Source: Variovorax paradoxus (GTDB lineage Bacteria; Pseudomonadota; Gammaproteobacteria; Burkholderiales; Burkholderiaceae_C). From it: 64,000 nucleotides of DNA. A model generated the notes under the pieces. The model worked only from the letters and a program-made list of their open reading frames with translations. It searched no databases and was not told the origin of the DNA. The stretch's first letter is position 1. Every line of letters begins with the position of its first letter. The DNA is taken from the NCBI RefSeq assembly GCF_009755665.1, contig NZ_CP046622.1:992001-1056000 (forward strand), in the 5' to 3' direction. Below are positions 34,435 through 43,085 of the stretch, piece by piece. The position numbers and the translations under genes were made by a program.

Positions 34435-36315
34435 ATGTGCGGCATCGTCGGCGCAGCGTCCCATCGCAACATCGTTCCAGTCCTAGTGCAGGGGCTTCAA
34501 AGGCTCGAGTACCGCGGCTATGACTCCTGCGGCGTCGCGGTTCATGCGAGCGGCCTCACGCGTGCGCGCACCACATCGCGCGTGGCGGATCTCGTCACGC
34601 AGGTGCGCGAGGACCATGTCGAAGGCCTGACGGGCATCGCCCATACGCGCTGGGCCACGCACGGCGCACCGGCCGTGCACAACGCGCACCCGCACTTCAG
34701 CCATGGCCCCGGCGCCGACGCACAAGGCGCGCGCGCTGGCCGCATCGCGCTGGTTCACAACGGCATCATCGAAAACCACGAAGCACTGCGTGCGACGCTC
34801 GAGGCCAAGGGCTACGTCTTCGAGAGCCAGACCGACACCGAGGTGATCGCCCATCTGGTCGACAGCCTCTACGAAGGCGACCTGTTCGAGGCCGTGAAGG
34901 CCGCGGTGCTGCAGCTGCACGGGGCCTATGCCATTGCAGTGATCTGCCGCGACGAACCGCAGCGCGTGGTCGGCGCGCGCGCGGGCTCGCCGCTCATTCT
35001 TGGCGTGGGCAAGGAAGGTGGCGAAAACTTTCTTGCGAGCGATGCCATGGCCCTGGCCGGCGTCACCGATCAGATCGTCTATCTCGAAGAAGGCGACGTG
35101 GTCGATGTGCAGCCCGGCAAATACTGGATCGTAGACCGCAGCCACAAGCCCGTGCAGCGGCAGGTGCGCACCGTGCAGGCGCACAGCGGCGCGGCCGAAC
35201 TCGGCCCTTACCGCCACTACATGCAGAAGGAAATCTTCGAGCAACCGCGCGCCATTGGCGACACGCTCGAAGGTGTGGCCGGCATCGTGCCCGAGCTGTT
35301 CGACGGCATCGGGCAGGACGGCGCCAGAGGCGCCAGCGCACACCGCGTGTTCAAGGACATCGACAAGATCCTCATTCTTGCGTGCGGCACCAGCTACTAC
35401 AGCGGCTGCACCGCCAAGTATTGGCTCGAGGGCATCGCGAAGATCTCGACGCAGGTAGAGATCGCAAGCGAATACCGCTACCGCGACTCGGTGCCCGACC
35501 CCAAGACGCTCGTCGTCACCATCAGCCAGTCGGGTGAAACCGCCGACACGCTGGCCGCGCTCAAGCATGCGCGATCGCTCGGAATGGAGCAGACCCTCAC
35601 CATCTGCAATGTAGCCACCAGTGCCATGGTGCGCGAATGCAAGCTTGCCTACATCACGCGCGCCGGCGTGGAAATTGGCGTGGCCTCGACCAAGGCCTTC
35701 ACCACGCAATTGGCCGGCCTGTTCCTGCTGACCCTTGCCATTGCGCAGAGCAAGGGCCGCCTGAGCGAAGCCGACGAGGCACGCTACCTGAAGGAAATGC
35801 GCCATCTGCCGGTGGCACTGCAGTCGGTGCTTGCGCTCGAGCCGCAGATCATCGGCTGGGCCGAAGACTTCGCACGCAAGGACAACGCGCTCTTCCTCGG
35901 CCGCGGGCTGCACTATCCGATTGCGCTGGAAGGCGCGCTCAAGCTCAAGGAAGTGACCTACATCCACGCCGAGGCCTATGCCGCCGGCGAGCTCAAGCAC
36001 GGCCCGCTCGCGCTGGTCACCAGCGAAATGCCGGTGGTGGCCGTGGCGCCGAACGACGCCCTGCTCGAAAAGCTCAAGAGCAACCTGCAGGAAGTGCGCG
36101 CGCGCGGCGGCGTGCTTTATGTGCTGGCCGACGGCGACACCAAGATCAAGGGCAGCGAAGGCCTGCACGTCATTCGCATGCCCGAGCACTACGGCGCGCT
36201 GTCGCCGCTGCTGCACGTGGTGCCGCTGCAGCTGCTGGCGTATCACACGGCTTGCGCGCGAGGAACCGATGTCGACAAGCCGCGCAATCTTGCCAAGAGC
36301 GTGACGGTGGAGTGA
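34435..36315 (+). CDS. glmS: Glutamine-fructose-6-phosphate aminotransferase GlmS
   Basis: First enzyme of hexosamine synthesis: fructose-6-phosphate plus glutamine to glucosamine-6-phosphate. A 626-aa protein starting MCGIVGAA with the N-terminal nucleophile C2 of the glutaminase domain (about 1-240), then two SIS sugar-isomerase domains (about 295-610; [25 protein letters not shown]) and the C-terminal [12 protein letters not shown]. Start is certain because Cys2 must follow the Met. Acts just before GlmU, encoded 0.6 kb upstream. Confidence 0.97.
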   Translation: MCGIVGAASHRNIVPVLVQGLQRLEYRGYDSCGVAVHASGLTRARTTSRVADLVTQVREDHVEGLTGIAHTRWATHGAPAVHNAHPHFSHGPGADAQGARAGRIALVHNGIIENHEALRATLEAKGYVFESQTDTEVIAHLVDSLYEGDLFEAVKAAVLQLHGAYAIAVICRDEPQRVVGARAGSPLILGVGKEGGENFLASDAMALAGVTDQIVYLEEGDVVDVQPGKYWIVDRSHKPVQRQVRTVQAHSGAAELGPYRHYMQKEIFEQPRAIGDTLEGVAGIVPELFDGIGQDGARGASAHRVFKDIDKILILACGTSYYSGCTAKYWLEGIAKISTQVEIASEYRYRDSVPDPKTLVVTISQSGETADTLAALKHARSLGMEQTLTICNVATSAMVRECKLAYITRAGVEIGVASTKAFTTQLAGLFLLTLAIAQSKGRLSEADEARYLKEMRHLPVALQSVLALEPQIIGWAEDFARKDNALFLGRGLHYPIALEGALKLKEVTYIHAEAYAAGELKHGPLALVTSEMPVVAVAPNDALLEKLKSNLQEVRARGGVLYVLADGDTKIKGSEGLHVIRMPEHYGALSPLLHVVPLQLLAYHTACARGTDVDKPRNLAKSVTVE

Positions 36316-36351
36316 TTGGGCGCGGAGATCGTCGATGAAATCCGCAGTGCT

Positions 36352-38496
36352 TCAATACAACTCGATGATCTGGCGCAGCAACCCTGATTCCTCGGCACTC
36401 GGTCCGACAAGGATCTCGACTTCGCCTGCCTCGAACAAGGGCTGCAGGTCCGGCCCGAGGTAGCGCAACTCGGCCGCCGGCAGTTCCAGGTTCACCGAGC
36501 CGGCAACGCCAGGCATCAATCGCAGCTTCGCGTAGCCCTTGAGTTCCAGCAACGGCCGGGTGACACGGCTTCGCTTGCCGCGAATGAACAGGAAGACGGT
36601 CTCTTCAGCCTCGCGCGCGCCAACGTTGCGCAGTCTGGCGCTGATCTTCAGCGTGTCCTGCTCGCACACGCGGCGCGGCTCGACCTGGAGCTCTTCGTAG
36701 ACAAACCGGCCGTAGGTCAAGCCGTGGCCGAAGGCATACAGCGGCGTGTTCTCGACGTCCTGGTACTTGCTGGTGAAGTAGTCGGCAGGATTGATCGGTC
36801 GGCCGGTGGGACGCTGGCCGAAGTAGATAGGCACCTGCCCGACGGCGCGCGGCCAGCTCATCGGCGTGCGACCGCCAGGAGACACCTGGCCGGTAACCAC
36901 ATCGGCGATCGCATGGCCGGCTTCGATGCCGATGAACCACGCAGCCAGGAGCGCATCGGCGTGTTGGGCCAGCCAGGGGACGACCAGCGGGCGGCCCGAG
37001 AACAAGATCGCGATGACGGGGATGCCGAGCGCCTGTGCGCGTGCCGTTACCGCTTCGGCCAGGGCCTGTTGCCGGCCGGGAAGCGCGGGCGTGGCGCGGC
37101 TCGCCGCCTCGCCGCTCATCGTGGCACGCTCGCCCAGGCACAGCAGGATGGCGTCGGCGCCGTCGCAGAGCGCAATGGCAGCTTCGATGCCGCTGTCGTC
37201 GCCACCCTCGATGGCGACGCCGGGTGCATGGCGAATGTCGGTGTGCGGAAGCGCGGCGCGCAGGCCGGCAAGCACGCTGACGGCGGGCTCGTGTTCGCCG
37301 GCGCCCCACCACGGGCCTTTCATCTCGGTGTTTGCGTCGGCCAGCGGACCGATGACGCACAGTGCCTTCGGTGCAGCAGGCAAGGGGAGGGTGTCCCGCT
37401 CGTTCTTCAGCATGACGATGGCCTTGCGCCCCGCATTGCGCGACAGCGTGTGCCGCTCGGCGACAACCGCTGCGGGCTCCGGTGTCGCGCCGCGGCGGTA
37501 GGGGTCGTCGAACAGGCCGAGCTGCTCCTTGAGCCGCAACACGCGGCGCACACTCGCGTCGATCTCTTCGATGGTCACCCGTCCCTGTTCGAGCGCGATC
37601 GGCAGGCCCTTGCGATACGCGTCGGCCATCATGTCGATGTCGACGCCGGCCTTCAGCGCCAGGACCGCGGCATCGACGAGATCGGCCGCGACGCCGTGCT
37701 TGATCAATTCCGCGATCGCGTTGTAGTCGCTGACGATGACGCCGTCCCAGCCCATCTCCCCGCGCAGCCAGTCGCGCAGCAAGGGAATGTGCGCCGTCAT
37801 CGGCACGCCGTTGAGATCGGTGAAGGCGGGCATCAGCGTCGCGACGCCGGCGCGGACCGCTGCTGCGAAGCCTGGCAGATGCACCTCGCGCAAGGTGCGC
37901 TCCGAGATGTCCACGGCGGCGTACTCCCGCCCCGCGTTGACTGCGCCGTACGCGACGAAATGCTTGGCGCAAGCGGCCAGCGATTCGGCCGATGACAGGT
38001 CGGCCCCCTGGAAGCCGCGCACCTTCGCCTGTGCGATGCGTGCGTTCAGCCAGGGGTCTTCGCCGGGTCCTTCCGCGGTGCGGCCCCAGCGGGGATCGCG
38101 CGATACGTCGAGCATCGGCGCGAAAGTCATCGCCAGGCCGTCGGCAGCGCCTTCGCGCGCGGCCTCGCGCGCCGTGCGTTCCCAGAGGTCTTCGTCGAAG
38201 GTGCCGGCCTCTGCAAGCGGAATCGGAAAGAGCGTGCGATGGCCATGAATGATGTCCAGGCCGATCAGCAGTGGAATGCCGAGCCGTGACTTCTCGACGG
38301 CCAGCCGCTGCATTTCGTGGGTGGGACCAGCGCCGACCATGTTCAGCAGATTGCCGACCGTACCGTCGATGATCGACTGCGTGGAGTCTCCCGCGAGCAC
38401 CGGCCCGGTGACCGTGTAGCTGGAGGCAGTCATCGTCAGTTGGCCCAGCTTTTCGGCTAGCGTCATCCGGGCCATGAGGGAGTCAATGCGGCTCAT
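36352..38496 (-). CDS. GH3-family beta-glucosidase
   Basis: A 714-aa GH3 enzyme with a TIM-barrel domain (about residues 1-320), an (alpha/beta)6 sandwich (about 350-580) and a C-terminal fibronectin-III-like domain (about 610-700). The nucleophile is D257 in GVIVSDYNAI; the substrate loop GLDIIHGHRTLFPIPLAEA and KHFVAYGA are typical of BglX. Unlike BglX it has no signal peptide, so it should act in the cytoplasm. Divergent from the GH144-type gene. In this context it could split beta-1,2-linked glucose oligomers such as sophorose (inference). Confidence 0.92.
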   Translation of the reverse strand: MSRIDSLMARMTLAEKLGQLTMTASSYTVTGPVLAGDSTQSIIDGTVGNLLNMVGAGPTHEMQRLAVEKSRLGIPLLIGLDIIHGHRTLFPIPLAEAGTFDEDLWERTAREAAREGAADGLAMTFAPMLDVSRDPRWGRTAEGPGEDPWLNARIAQAKVRGFQGADLSSAESLAACAKHFVAYGAVNAGREYAAVDISERTLREVHLPGFAAAVRAGVATLMPAFTDLNGVPMTAHIPLLRDWLRGEMGWDGVIVSDYNAIAELIKHGVAADLVDAAVLALKAGVDIDMMADAYRKGLPIALEQGRVTIEEIDASVRRVLRLKEQLGLFDDPYRRGATPEPAAVVAERHTLSRNAGRKAIVMLKNERDTLPLPAAPKALCVIGPLADANTEMKGPWWGAGEHEPAVSVLAGLRAALPHTDIRHAPGVAIEGGDDSGIEAAIALCDGADAILLCLGERATMSGEAASRATPALPGRQQALAEAVTARAQALGIPVIAILFSGRPLVVPWLAQHADALLAAWFIGIEAGHAIADVVTGQVSPGGRTPMSWPRAVGQVPIYFGQRPTGRPINPADYFTSKYQDVENTPLYAFGHGLTYGRFVYEELQVEPRRVCEQDTLKISARLRNVGAREAEETVFLFIRGKRSRVTRPLLELKGYAKLRLMPGVAGSVNLELPAAELRYLGPDLQPLFEAGEVEILVGPSAEESGLLRQIIELY

Positions 38497-38628
38497 CAGG
38501 GATTTCGAATAGAACCCAAGGGCCTTAATGATGGCATGCTGCGGGCAGAGAGCCCTCGGCCGCGTTGCGCTGCCGACAATTCAGTGAAACCAAACGTGTT
38601 ACCGAGACGACAACGAAAGGAGCCGTTC

Positions 38629-39924
38629 GTGCTGAAGGATGACAGGAACCCGAGGGCACTGGCAGCCCTGCCCGATGAAGCCTTGATCGACGCCGTGCAG
38701 CGGCAGACCTTCCGCTATTTCTGGGACGGTGCGGATGCCGCCAGTGGCTTGGCGCTTGATCGCCGCACGCTCGTCAGCGCCACGGGCGAAGACCTAGCGG
38801 ACGAAAGGGTCGCCATCGGCGGCACCGGCTTCGGCATCATGGCCTTGATCGTCGCGGTGGAGCGCGGCTGGGTCACGCGGGACGCAGCGCTGGAGCGCCT
38901 GGGGCGCATGCGGGACGCGCTCTTGCGCGCCAAGCGCTACCACGGCGCGTTCCCGCACTTCATGGACGGGGCGAGCGGCGCGACGATCCCGATGAGCCCC
39001 AACGACGACGCGGGCGATCTGGTCGAGACCTCGTTCCTTTGCATGGGCCTGCTGTGTGCGCGCCAGTATTTCAGCGAGGACACGGCCACGGCGCGCCGTT
39101 TGCGCGCCGACTTCGACACGCTGTGGCATGAGGTCGAATGGAACTGGTTCACCCAGGGCGGACAGGATGTGCTGTATTGGCACTGGAGCCCGAACCACGG
39201 CTGGGCCATGAACCATCAGGTGCACGGCTGGAACGAGTGCCTCATCACGTACTTTCTGGCGGCGGCCGCACCACGCCATGCGATCGATCCGAAGGTCTAC
39301 CACCGCGGCTACGCCTCTGGGCCCGACTTCCTCAATGGCCGCTCGTACCAGGGCATCGAACTGCCGCTGGGCCCGCCGAACGCCGGCCCGCTGTTCTTTG
39401 CGCACTACTCGTTCTGCGGGCTCGATCCACGCGGCCTGAAGGATCGCTACGCCGACTATTGGGATCTCAACAGCCGCCACGTGCAGATCAACCGCGCCCA
39501 CTGCGTTGCCAATCCGCGGGGCTATCGGGGCTACGGCGAATCGTGCTGGGGCCTGACGGCGAGCGACGACCCCGACGGCTACCTTGCGCACGATCCGAAC
39601 AACGACAACGGCACCATCTCGCCGACGGCCGCACTGGCCAGCCTGCCGTACGCGCCTGCCGAGGTGATGCAGGTGCTGCGGCATTTCCTCACCGCGCATG
39701 GCGAGCGGCTGTGGAGAGACTATGGCTTCGTCGATGCGTTCTGCGAGCAGCGAGGGTGGTTCGCAGACACCTATCTTGCGATCGACCAGGGCCCGATCGT
39801 CGTGATGATGGAGAACCATCGCACGGGCCTTCTTTGGAAACTGTTCATGAGTGTGCCCGAAGTGCAGGCCGGGCTGCGCGCCCTGGACTTCAGCAGCCCG
39901 CATCTGGGGTCGCGCGAACCGTGA
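38629..39924 (+). CDS. GH144/glycoamylase-like (PF10091 type) glucanase
   Basis: A 431-aa (alpha/alpha)6-barrel enzyme. The opening QRQTFRYFWDGADAASGLA and the block NHQVHGWNECLITYFLAAA with E203 resemble the glycoamylase domain of GH144 endo-beta-1,2-glucanases. The start is GTG 38629 because AAGGAG lies 6 bp upstream; an in-frame ATG at 38536 lacks this and adds a basic, non-conserved stretch. No signal peptide, so substrate oligomers would need to be imported. Its stop overlaps the GH15 start (GTGA). The specificity is inferred from family memory. Confidence 0.82.
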   Translation: MLKDDRNPRALAALPDEALIDAVQRQTFRYFWDGADAASGLALDRRTLVSATGEDLADERVAIGGTGFGIMALIVAVERGWVTRDAALERLGRMRDALLRAKRYHGAFPHFMDGASGATIPMSPNDDAGDLVETSFLCMGLLCARQYFSEDTATARRLRADFDTLWHEVEWNWFTQGGQDVLYWHWSPNHGWAMNHQVHGWNECLITYFLAAAAPRHAIDPKVYHRGYASGPDFLNGRSYQGIELPLGPPNAGPLFFAHYSFCGLDPRGLKDRYADYWDLNSRHVQINRAHCVANPRGYRGYGESCWGLTASDDPDGYLAHDPNNDNGTISPTAALASLPYAPAEVMQVLRHFLTAHGERLWRDYGFVDAFCEQRGWFADTYLAIDQGPIVVMMENHRTGLLWKLFMSVPEVQAGLRALDFSSPHLGSREP

Positions 39925-41318
39925 CCTTCAGCGTGGCGAGCCCGCAAGATCCGGCTTTTGAGCCCTGGCTCGAAACCCAGCTGCGCCACTCGGCGAGCGC
40001 GATGCTGTCCAGCATCTCGCCGGTCTCGATCGTCAAGCATCGGCCGGGCTTCGGCCAGACCGTGCGGCCGATGGCCGGCGCCATCGTCGCCTCGCCTGTC
40101 CTCGCCGACTACAACCCGGACCCCGACTACTTCTTTCATTGGTTCCGCGATTCCGCGGTCGTCATCGATGCACTGCGCCTGCTCTACTCCGAAGGGTGCG
40201 TCGGAGACGAAGCATTGCAGCACCTGCGCGACTTCACCCATTTCAGCCTGGAGTTGAACCGCCTCGACGGCCGGGCGGCTGCCGCGGTGGAGGACCGCAG
40301 CGCGTGTGTGGCCCCCGAGCTCCTGCAGTACCTGCGCGAAGACGATGACCTTGCGAAAGCTTTCGGCGACCTGGTGACCGCCGAGACGCGGGTGAACCCC
40401 GACGGCACGCTCGACGTCTGCCGATGGAATCGGCCCCAGCATGACGGTGCGCCGCTGCGCGCGCTGGCCCTGCTGCGCTGGGCAGCCGGCGGGCACCTCG
40501 ACGCACCGCTGCTGGCGGAGGTTTCCAAGCTGATCCGCTTCGATCTCGACTTCACGCTGCGTTATTGGCGCGAGCCGTCCTACGACATCTGGGAAGAGGA
40601 ACTCGGCCACCACTACTACACGCTGCGCGTTGCAGGGGCCGCGTTGGCCGAAGGCGCGGCATGGCTGGAGGGCTTGGGCGACACGGCAAAGGCGCAGCGC
40701 TGCCGGGAAGAGTCGCAGGCCGTGCTGCGCCTCCTCGATGGCTACTGGGTCGACGAAAGAGATGAACGGCCAGGTGATCGCGACGCGACGCGCGGCTACT
40801 ACCGCTCACGCGTGCTGGCGGACGGCCAGCCCAGTCCGAAGGCGCTGGACATCGCGGTGATCCTGTCGGCGATCCACAGCCTTGGCACCGAGGCCGCCCA
40901 TGGACCGGCCGATCCGCGCATGCAGTCCACGCTGATGCGCCTCGACGCACTGTTCGACGCGGCCTATCCCATCAACCACGGCCGCGCCGCAGGCCGTGGC
41001 GCGGCAATGGGCCGGTATGAAGGCGACGTGTACTACTCGGGCGGCGCGTACTACTTCTCAACCCTCGGCGCCGCCGAGTTCTGCTTCCGCGCCGCAGCGG
41101 CGACGGGCGCCGATGCACGCCATTGGTTCGAACGCGGCGACGCCTACCTCGCCACCGTGCGCGCGTACACGCCGGCCGGCGGTGACCTGTCGGAGCAGTT
41201 CGACCAGCACAGCGGTGCGCAGACCTCGGCCAAGCAACTCGCCTGGAGCCACGCCGCATTCATTTCCTGTGTCTCGGCGCGCCGCAGCGCGGCCGCCGCT
41301 TGCGAGGCGCCGCGGTAG
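39921..41318 (+). CDS. GH15-family glycoside hydrolase (glucoamylase-like)
   Basis: A 465-aa enzyme with the (alpha/alpha)6 barrel of glucoamylases: DPDYFFHWFRDSAVVIDALR near the N terminus and the general-acid region WEEE (224-227) followed by LGHHYYT. It starts with GTG overlapping the GH144 stop by 4 bp, a sign of tight coupling. It lacks the N-terminal super-sandwich of the GH15 protein at 19652 and is closer to fungal-type catalytic modules in layout. No signal peptide. Releases glucose from alpha-glucans or related oligosaccharides; actual substrate unknown. Confidence 0.87.
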   Translation: MTFSVASPQDPAFEPWLETQLRHSASAMLSSISPVSIVKHRPGFGQTVRPMAGAIVASPVLADYNPDPDYFFHWFRDSAVVIDALRLLYSEGCVGDEALQHLRDFTHFSLELNRLDGRAAAAVEDRSACVAPELLQYLREDDDLAKAFGDLVTAETRVNPDGTLDVCRWNRPQHDGAPLRALALLRWAAGGHLDAPLLAEVSKLIRFDLDFTLRYWREPSYDIWEEELGHHYYTLRVAGAALAEGAAWLEGLGDTAKAQRCREESQAVLRLLDGYWVDERDERPGDRDATRGYYRSRVLADGQPSPKALDIAVILSAIHSLGTEAAHGPADPRMQSTLMRLDALFDAAYPINHGRAAGRGAAMGRYEGDVYYSGGAYYFSTLGAAEFCFRAAAATGADARHWFERGDAYLATVRAYTPAGGDLSEQFDQHSGAQTSAKQLAWSHAAFISCVSARRSAAAACEAPR

Positions 41319-41321
41319 GCG

Positions 41322-43085
41322 ATGAGCGCGAGGCCGAAGAACCGTGTCGAGCCGGCTGCAAGGACCGGCTTCTTCCGTCAGGTCAGCGAGTTGCTCGGCG
41401 CCTTGCGCGTGTCCCCGGTCGCAAAGACGCTTGTCGCGCTGATGGCCGCGATCGTGGTGGTCGTTGCGCTCACGGCGTATGGGCAGATCGAGCTCAACAG
41501 CTGGAACAAGCCGTTCTACGATGCAATCTCGCGTCGCGACCTGAGCGAATTCATGGTGCAGGTAGGCGTCTTCGCGATCATTGCGGGCGTGCTGCTGGTC
41601 TTGAATGTCGCGCAGAGGTGGCTGGGCGAAACCTTGCAGCTGAAGCTGCGCGAGGCCGTGGTCAGTGACCTGGTGGGGCTGTGGCTGCAGCCCCGCCGGG
41701 CATTCTGGCTCCAGGCCAGCGGCCCGATGGGGGCCCACCCCGATCAGCGCATGCACGACGACACGCTGAAGCTGTGCGATCTCTCGGTCGCCCTCGGCGT
41801 GGGTCTGCTGCAGGCAGCGATGCTGTTCGGCAGCTTTGCGAGTGTGCTGTGGGTCCTCTCCAAGGACTTCAGCCTCTTTTTCGATGGCAAGGACCACGTG
41901 CTGCCGGGCTTCATGTTGTGGGCGGCCATCGCTTATGCGGTCGCCGGTTCGCTGGTCACTTACTGGGTCGGCAACGGCCTGATCTCGCGCAACGCCGAGC
42001 GCTACGCGCGTGAAGGCGAATTGCGCTTTTCGCTGACGCGCATCAACGAGCATCTCGACGGCATCTCCCTGGCGGGCGGCGAGGCCGACGAGAAGCGCCG
42101 CGTCGCCATGCATTTCGGCGACGTCTTGCGCGCTACGTCTCGCGTGGTGCTCGGGCTGACCAACCTGACCTGGGTCACCGCGGGCTTCGGCTGGGTCACC
42201 ATCATCGCGCCGACGCTGGTGGCCGCACCCCTCTACTTCTCGGGCAAGGTTTCGTTCGGCGGCTTGATGATGGCCGCCGCGGCCTTCACGCAGGCTCAGT
42301 CGTCGCTGCGCTGGTTTGTCGACAACTTCAGCATCATTGCCGACTGGCGCGCCACGCTGCTGCGGGTCGCCGACCTGCGCCGGATGCTGGCGTCCGATCT
42401 GGAGGCACAAGCAGGCGGCAGCCGCATCGCCTATGAGGAGGGCGAAGCCGAGGCGCTCGCGATCGAAGCGCTCGAGGTTCGCTCCTGGAGCGGCCACGAC
42501 CGGCTGGACGCCCCGGAACTCGTCGTGCACCGCGGCCAACGCGTCTTGATTCTCGGCACACCGGGCACCGAGAAGACCTTGCTGTTCCGGGCGCTCGCGG
42601 GCCTTTGGCCCTGGGGCTCCGGCACCGTACGCCGGCCCGCCGGCGAGACGATCCACTACATGCCGCGCGGCACGCCCTACATTCCACGCGGCACGCTCGC
42701 CGAAGTGCTGTCGTATGCGATGGAACCGTCGAGCTACCCCAGAGAAGCCATGGTGGCCGCACTGGCGAGTGTGGGCCTCCAGCGCCTGGAACCATTGCTG
42801 AACAAGACAGCCCGCTGGGAGCGCGAACTCAGCATGGACGAGCAGTTGCGCCTGGGCTTCGCCCGGGTGGCGCTGCAGGCACCGTCCTGGCTGGTGATGG
42901 ACGAAGCCTTTGGCGCGTTCGACGACGACACGCTCGAGCTCATCATCGATGTTCTAGGCAAGCTCGCGCACACGGGCATTGTCCACATAGGCTCGGCCGG
43001 ACAAGCGCACGACCGGCTGTTCACGCAGGTGGCGCATCTGGTCAAGGCACCGCCGAACGGTGTGCCCGAGGAGCAGCGACCATGA
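41322..43085 (+). CDS. SbmA/YddA-type ABC transporter, fused permease-ATPase
   Basis: A 587-aa half-transporter: six membrane helices (about residues 35-345) of the SbmA/BacA/ABCD type (LNSWNKPFYDAI is the family signature), then an ATPase domain (about 385-575). The ATPase motifs are abnormal. Walker A reads GTPGTEKT at 412-419, keeping the Lys. The ABC signature reads LSMDEQ (503-508) instead of LSGGEQ. Walker B LVMDEA (524-529) is intact. It starts 3 bp after the GH15 stop and overlaps the next gene by 4 bp. It may move a glucan, peptide or lipid. Confidence 0.85.
   Translation: MSARPKNRVEPAARTGFFRQVSELLGALRVSPVAKTLVALMAAIVVVVALTAYGQIELNSWNKPFYDAISRRDLSEFMVQVGVFAIIAGVLLVLNVAQRWLGETLQLKLREAVVSDLVGLWLQPRRAFWLQASGPMGAHPDQRMHDDTLKLCDLSVALGVGLLQAAMLFGSFASVLWVLSKDFSLFFDGKDHVLPGFMLWAAIAYAVAGSLVTYWVGNGLISRNAERYAREGELRFSLTRINEHLDGISLAGGEADEKRRVAMHFGDVLRATSRVVLGLTNLTWVTAGFGWVTIIAPTLVAAPLYFSGKVSFGGLMMAAAAFTQAQSSLRWFVDNFSIIADWRATLLRVADLRRMLASDLEAQAGGSRIAYEEGEAEALAIEALEVRSWSGHDRLDAPELVVHRGQRVLILGTPGTEKTLLFRALAGLWPWGSGTVRRPAGETIHYMPRGTPYIPRGTLAEVLSYAMEPSSYPREAMVAALASVGLQRLEPLLNKTARWERELSMDEQLRLGFARVALQAPSWLVMDEAFGAFDDDTLELIIDVLGKLAHTGIVHIGSAGQAHDRLFTQVAHLVKAPPNGVPEEQRP

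Noticed and set aside
34483..36246. Long minus-strand open frame opposite glmS
   Set aside because: GC-rich antisense shadow; glmS is unambiguous on the plus strand.
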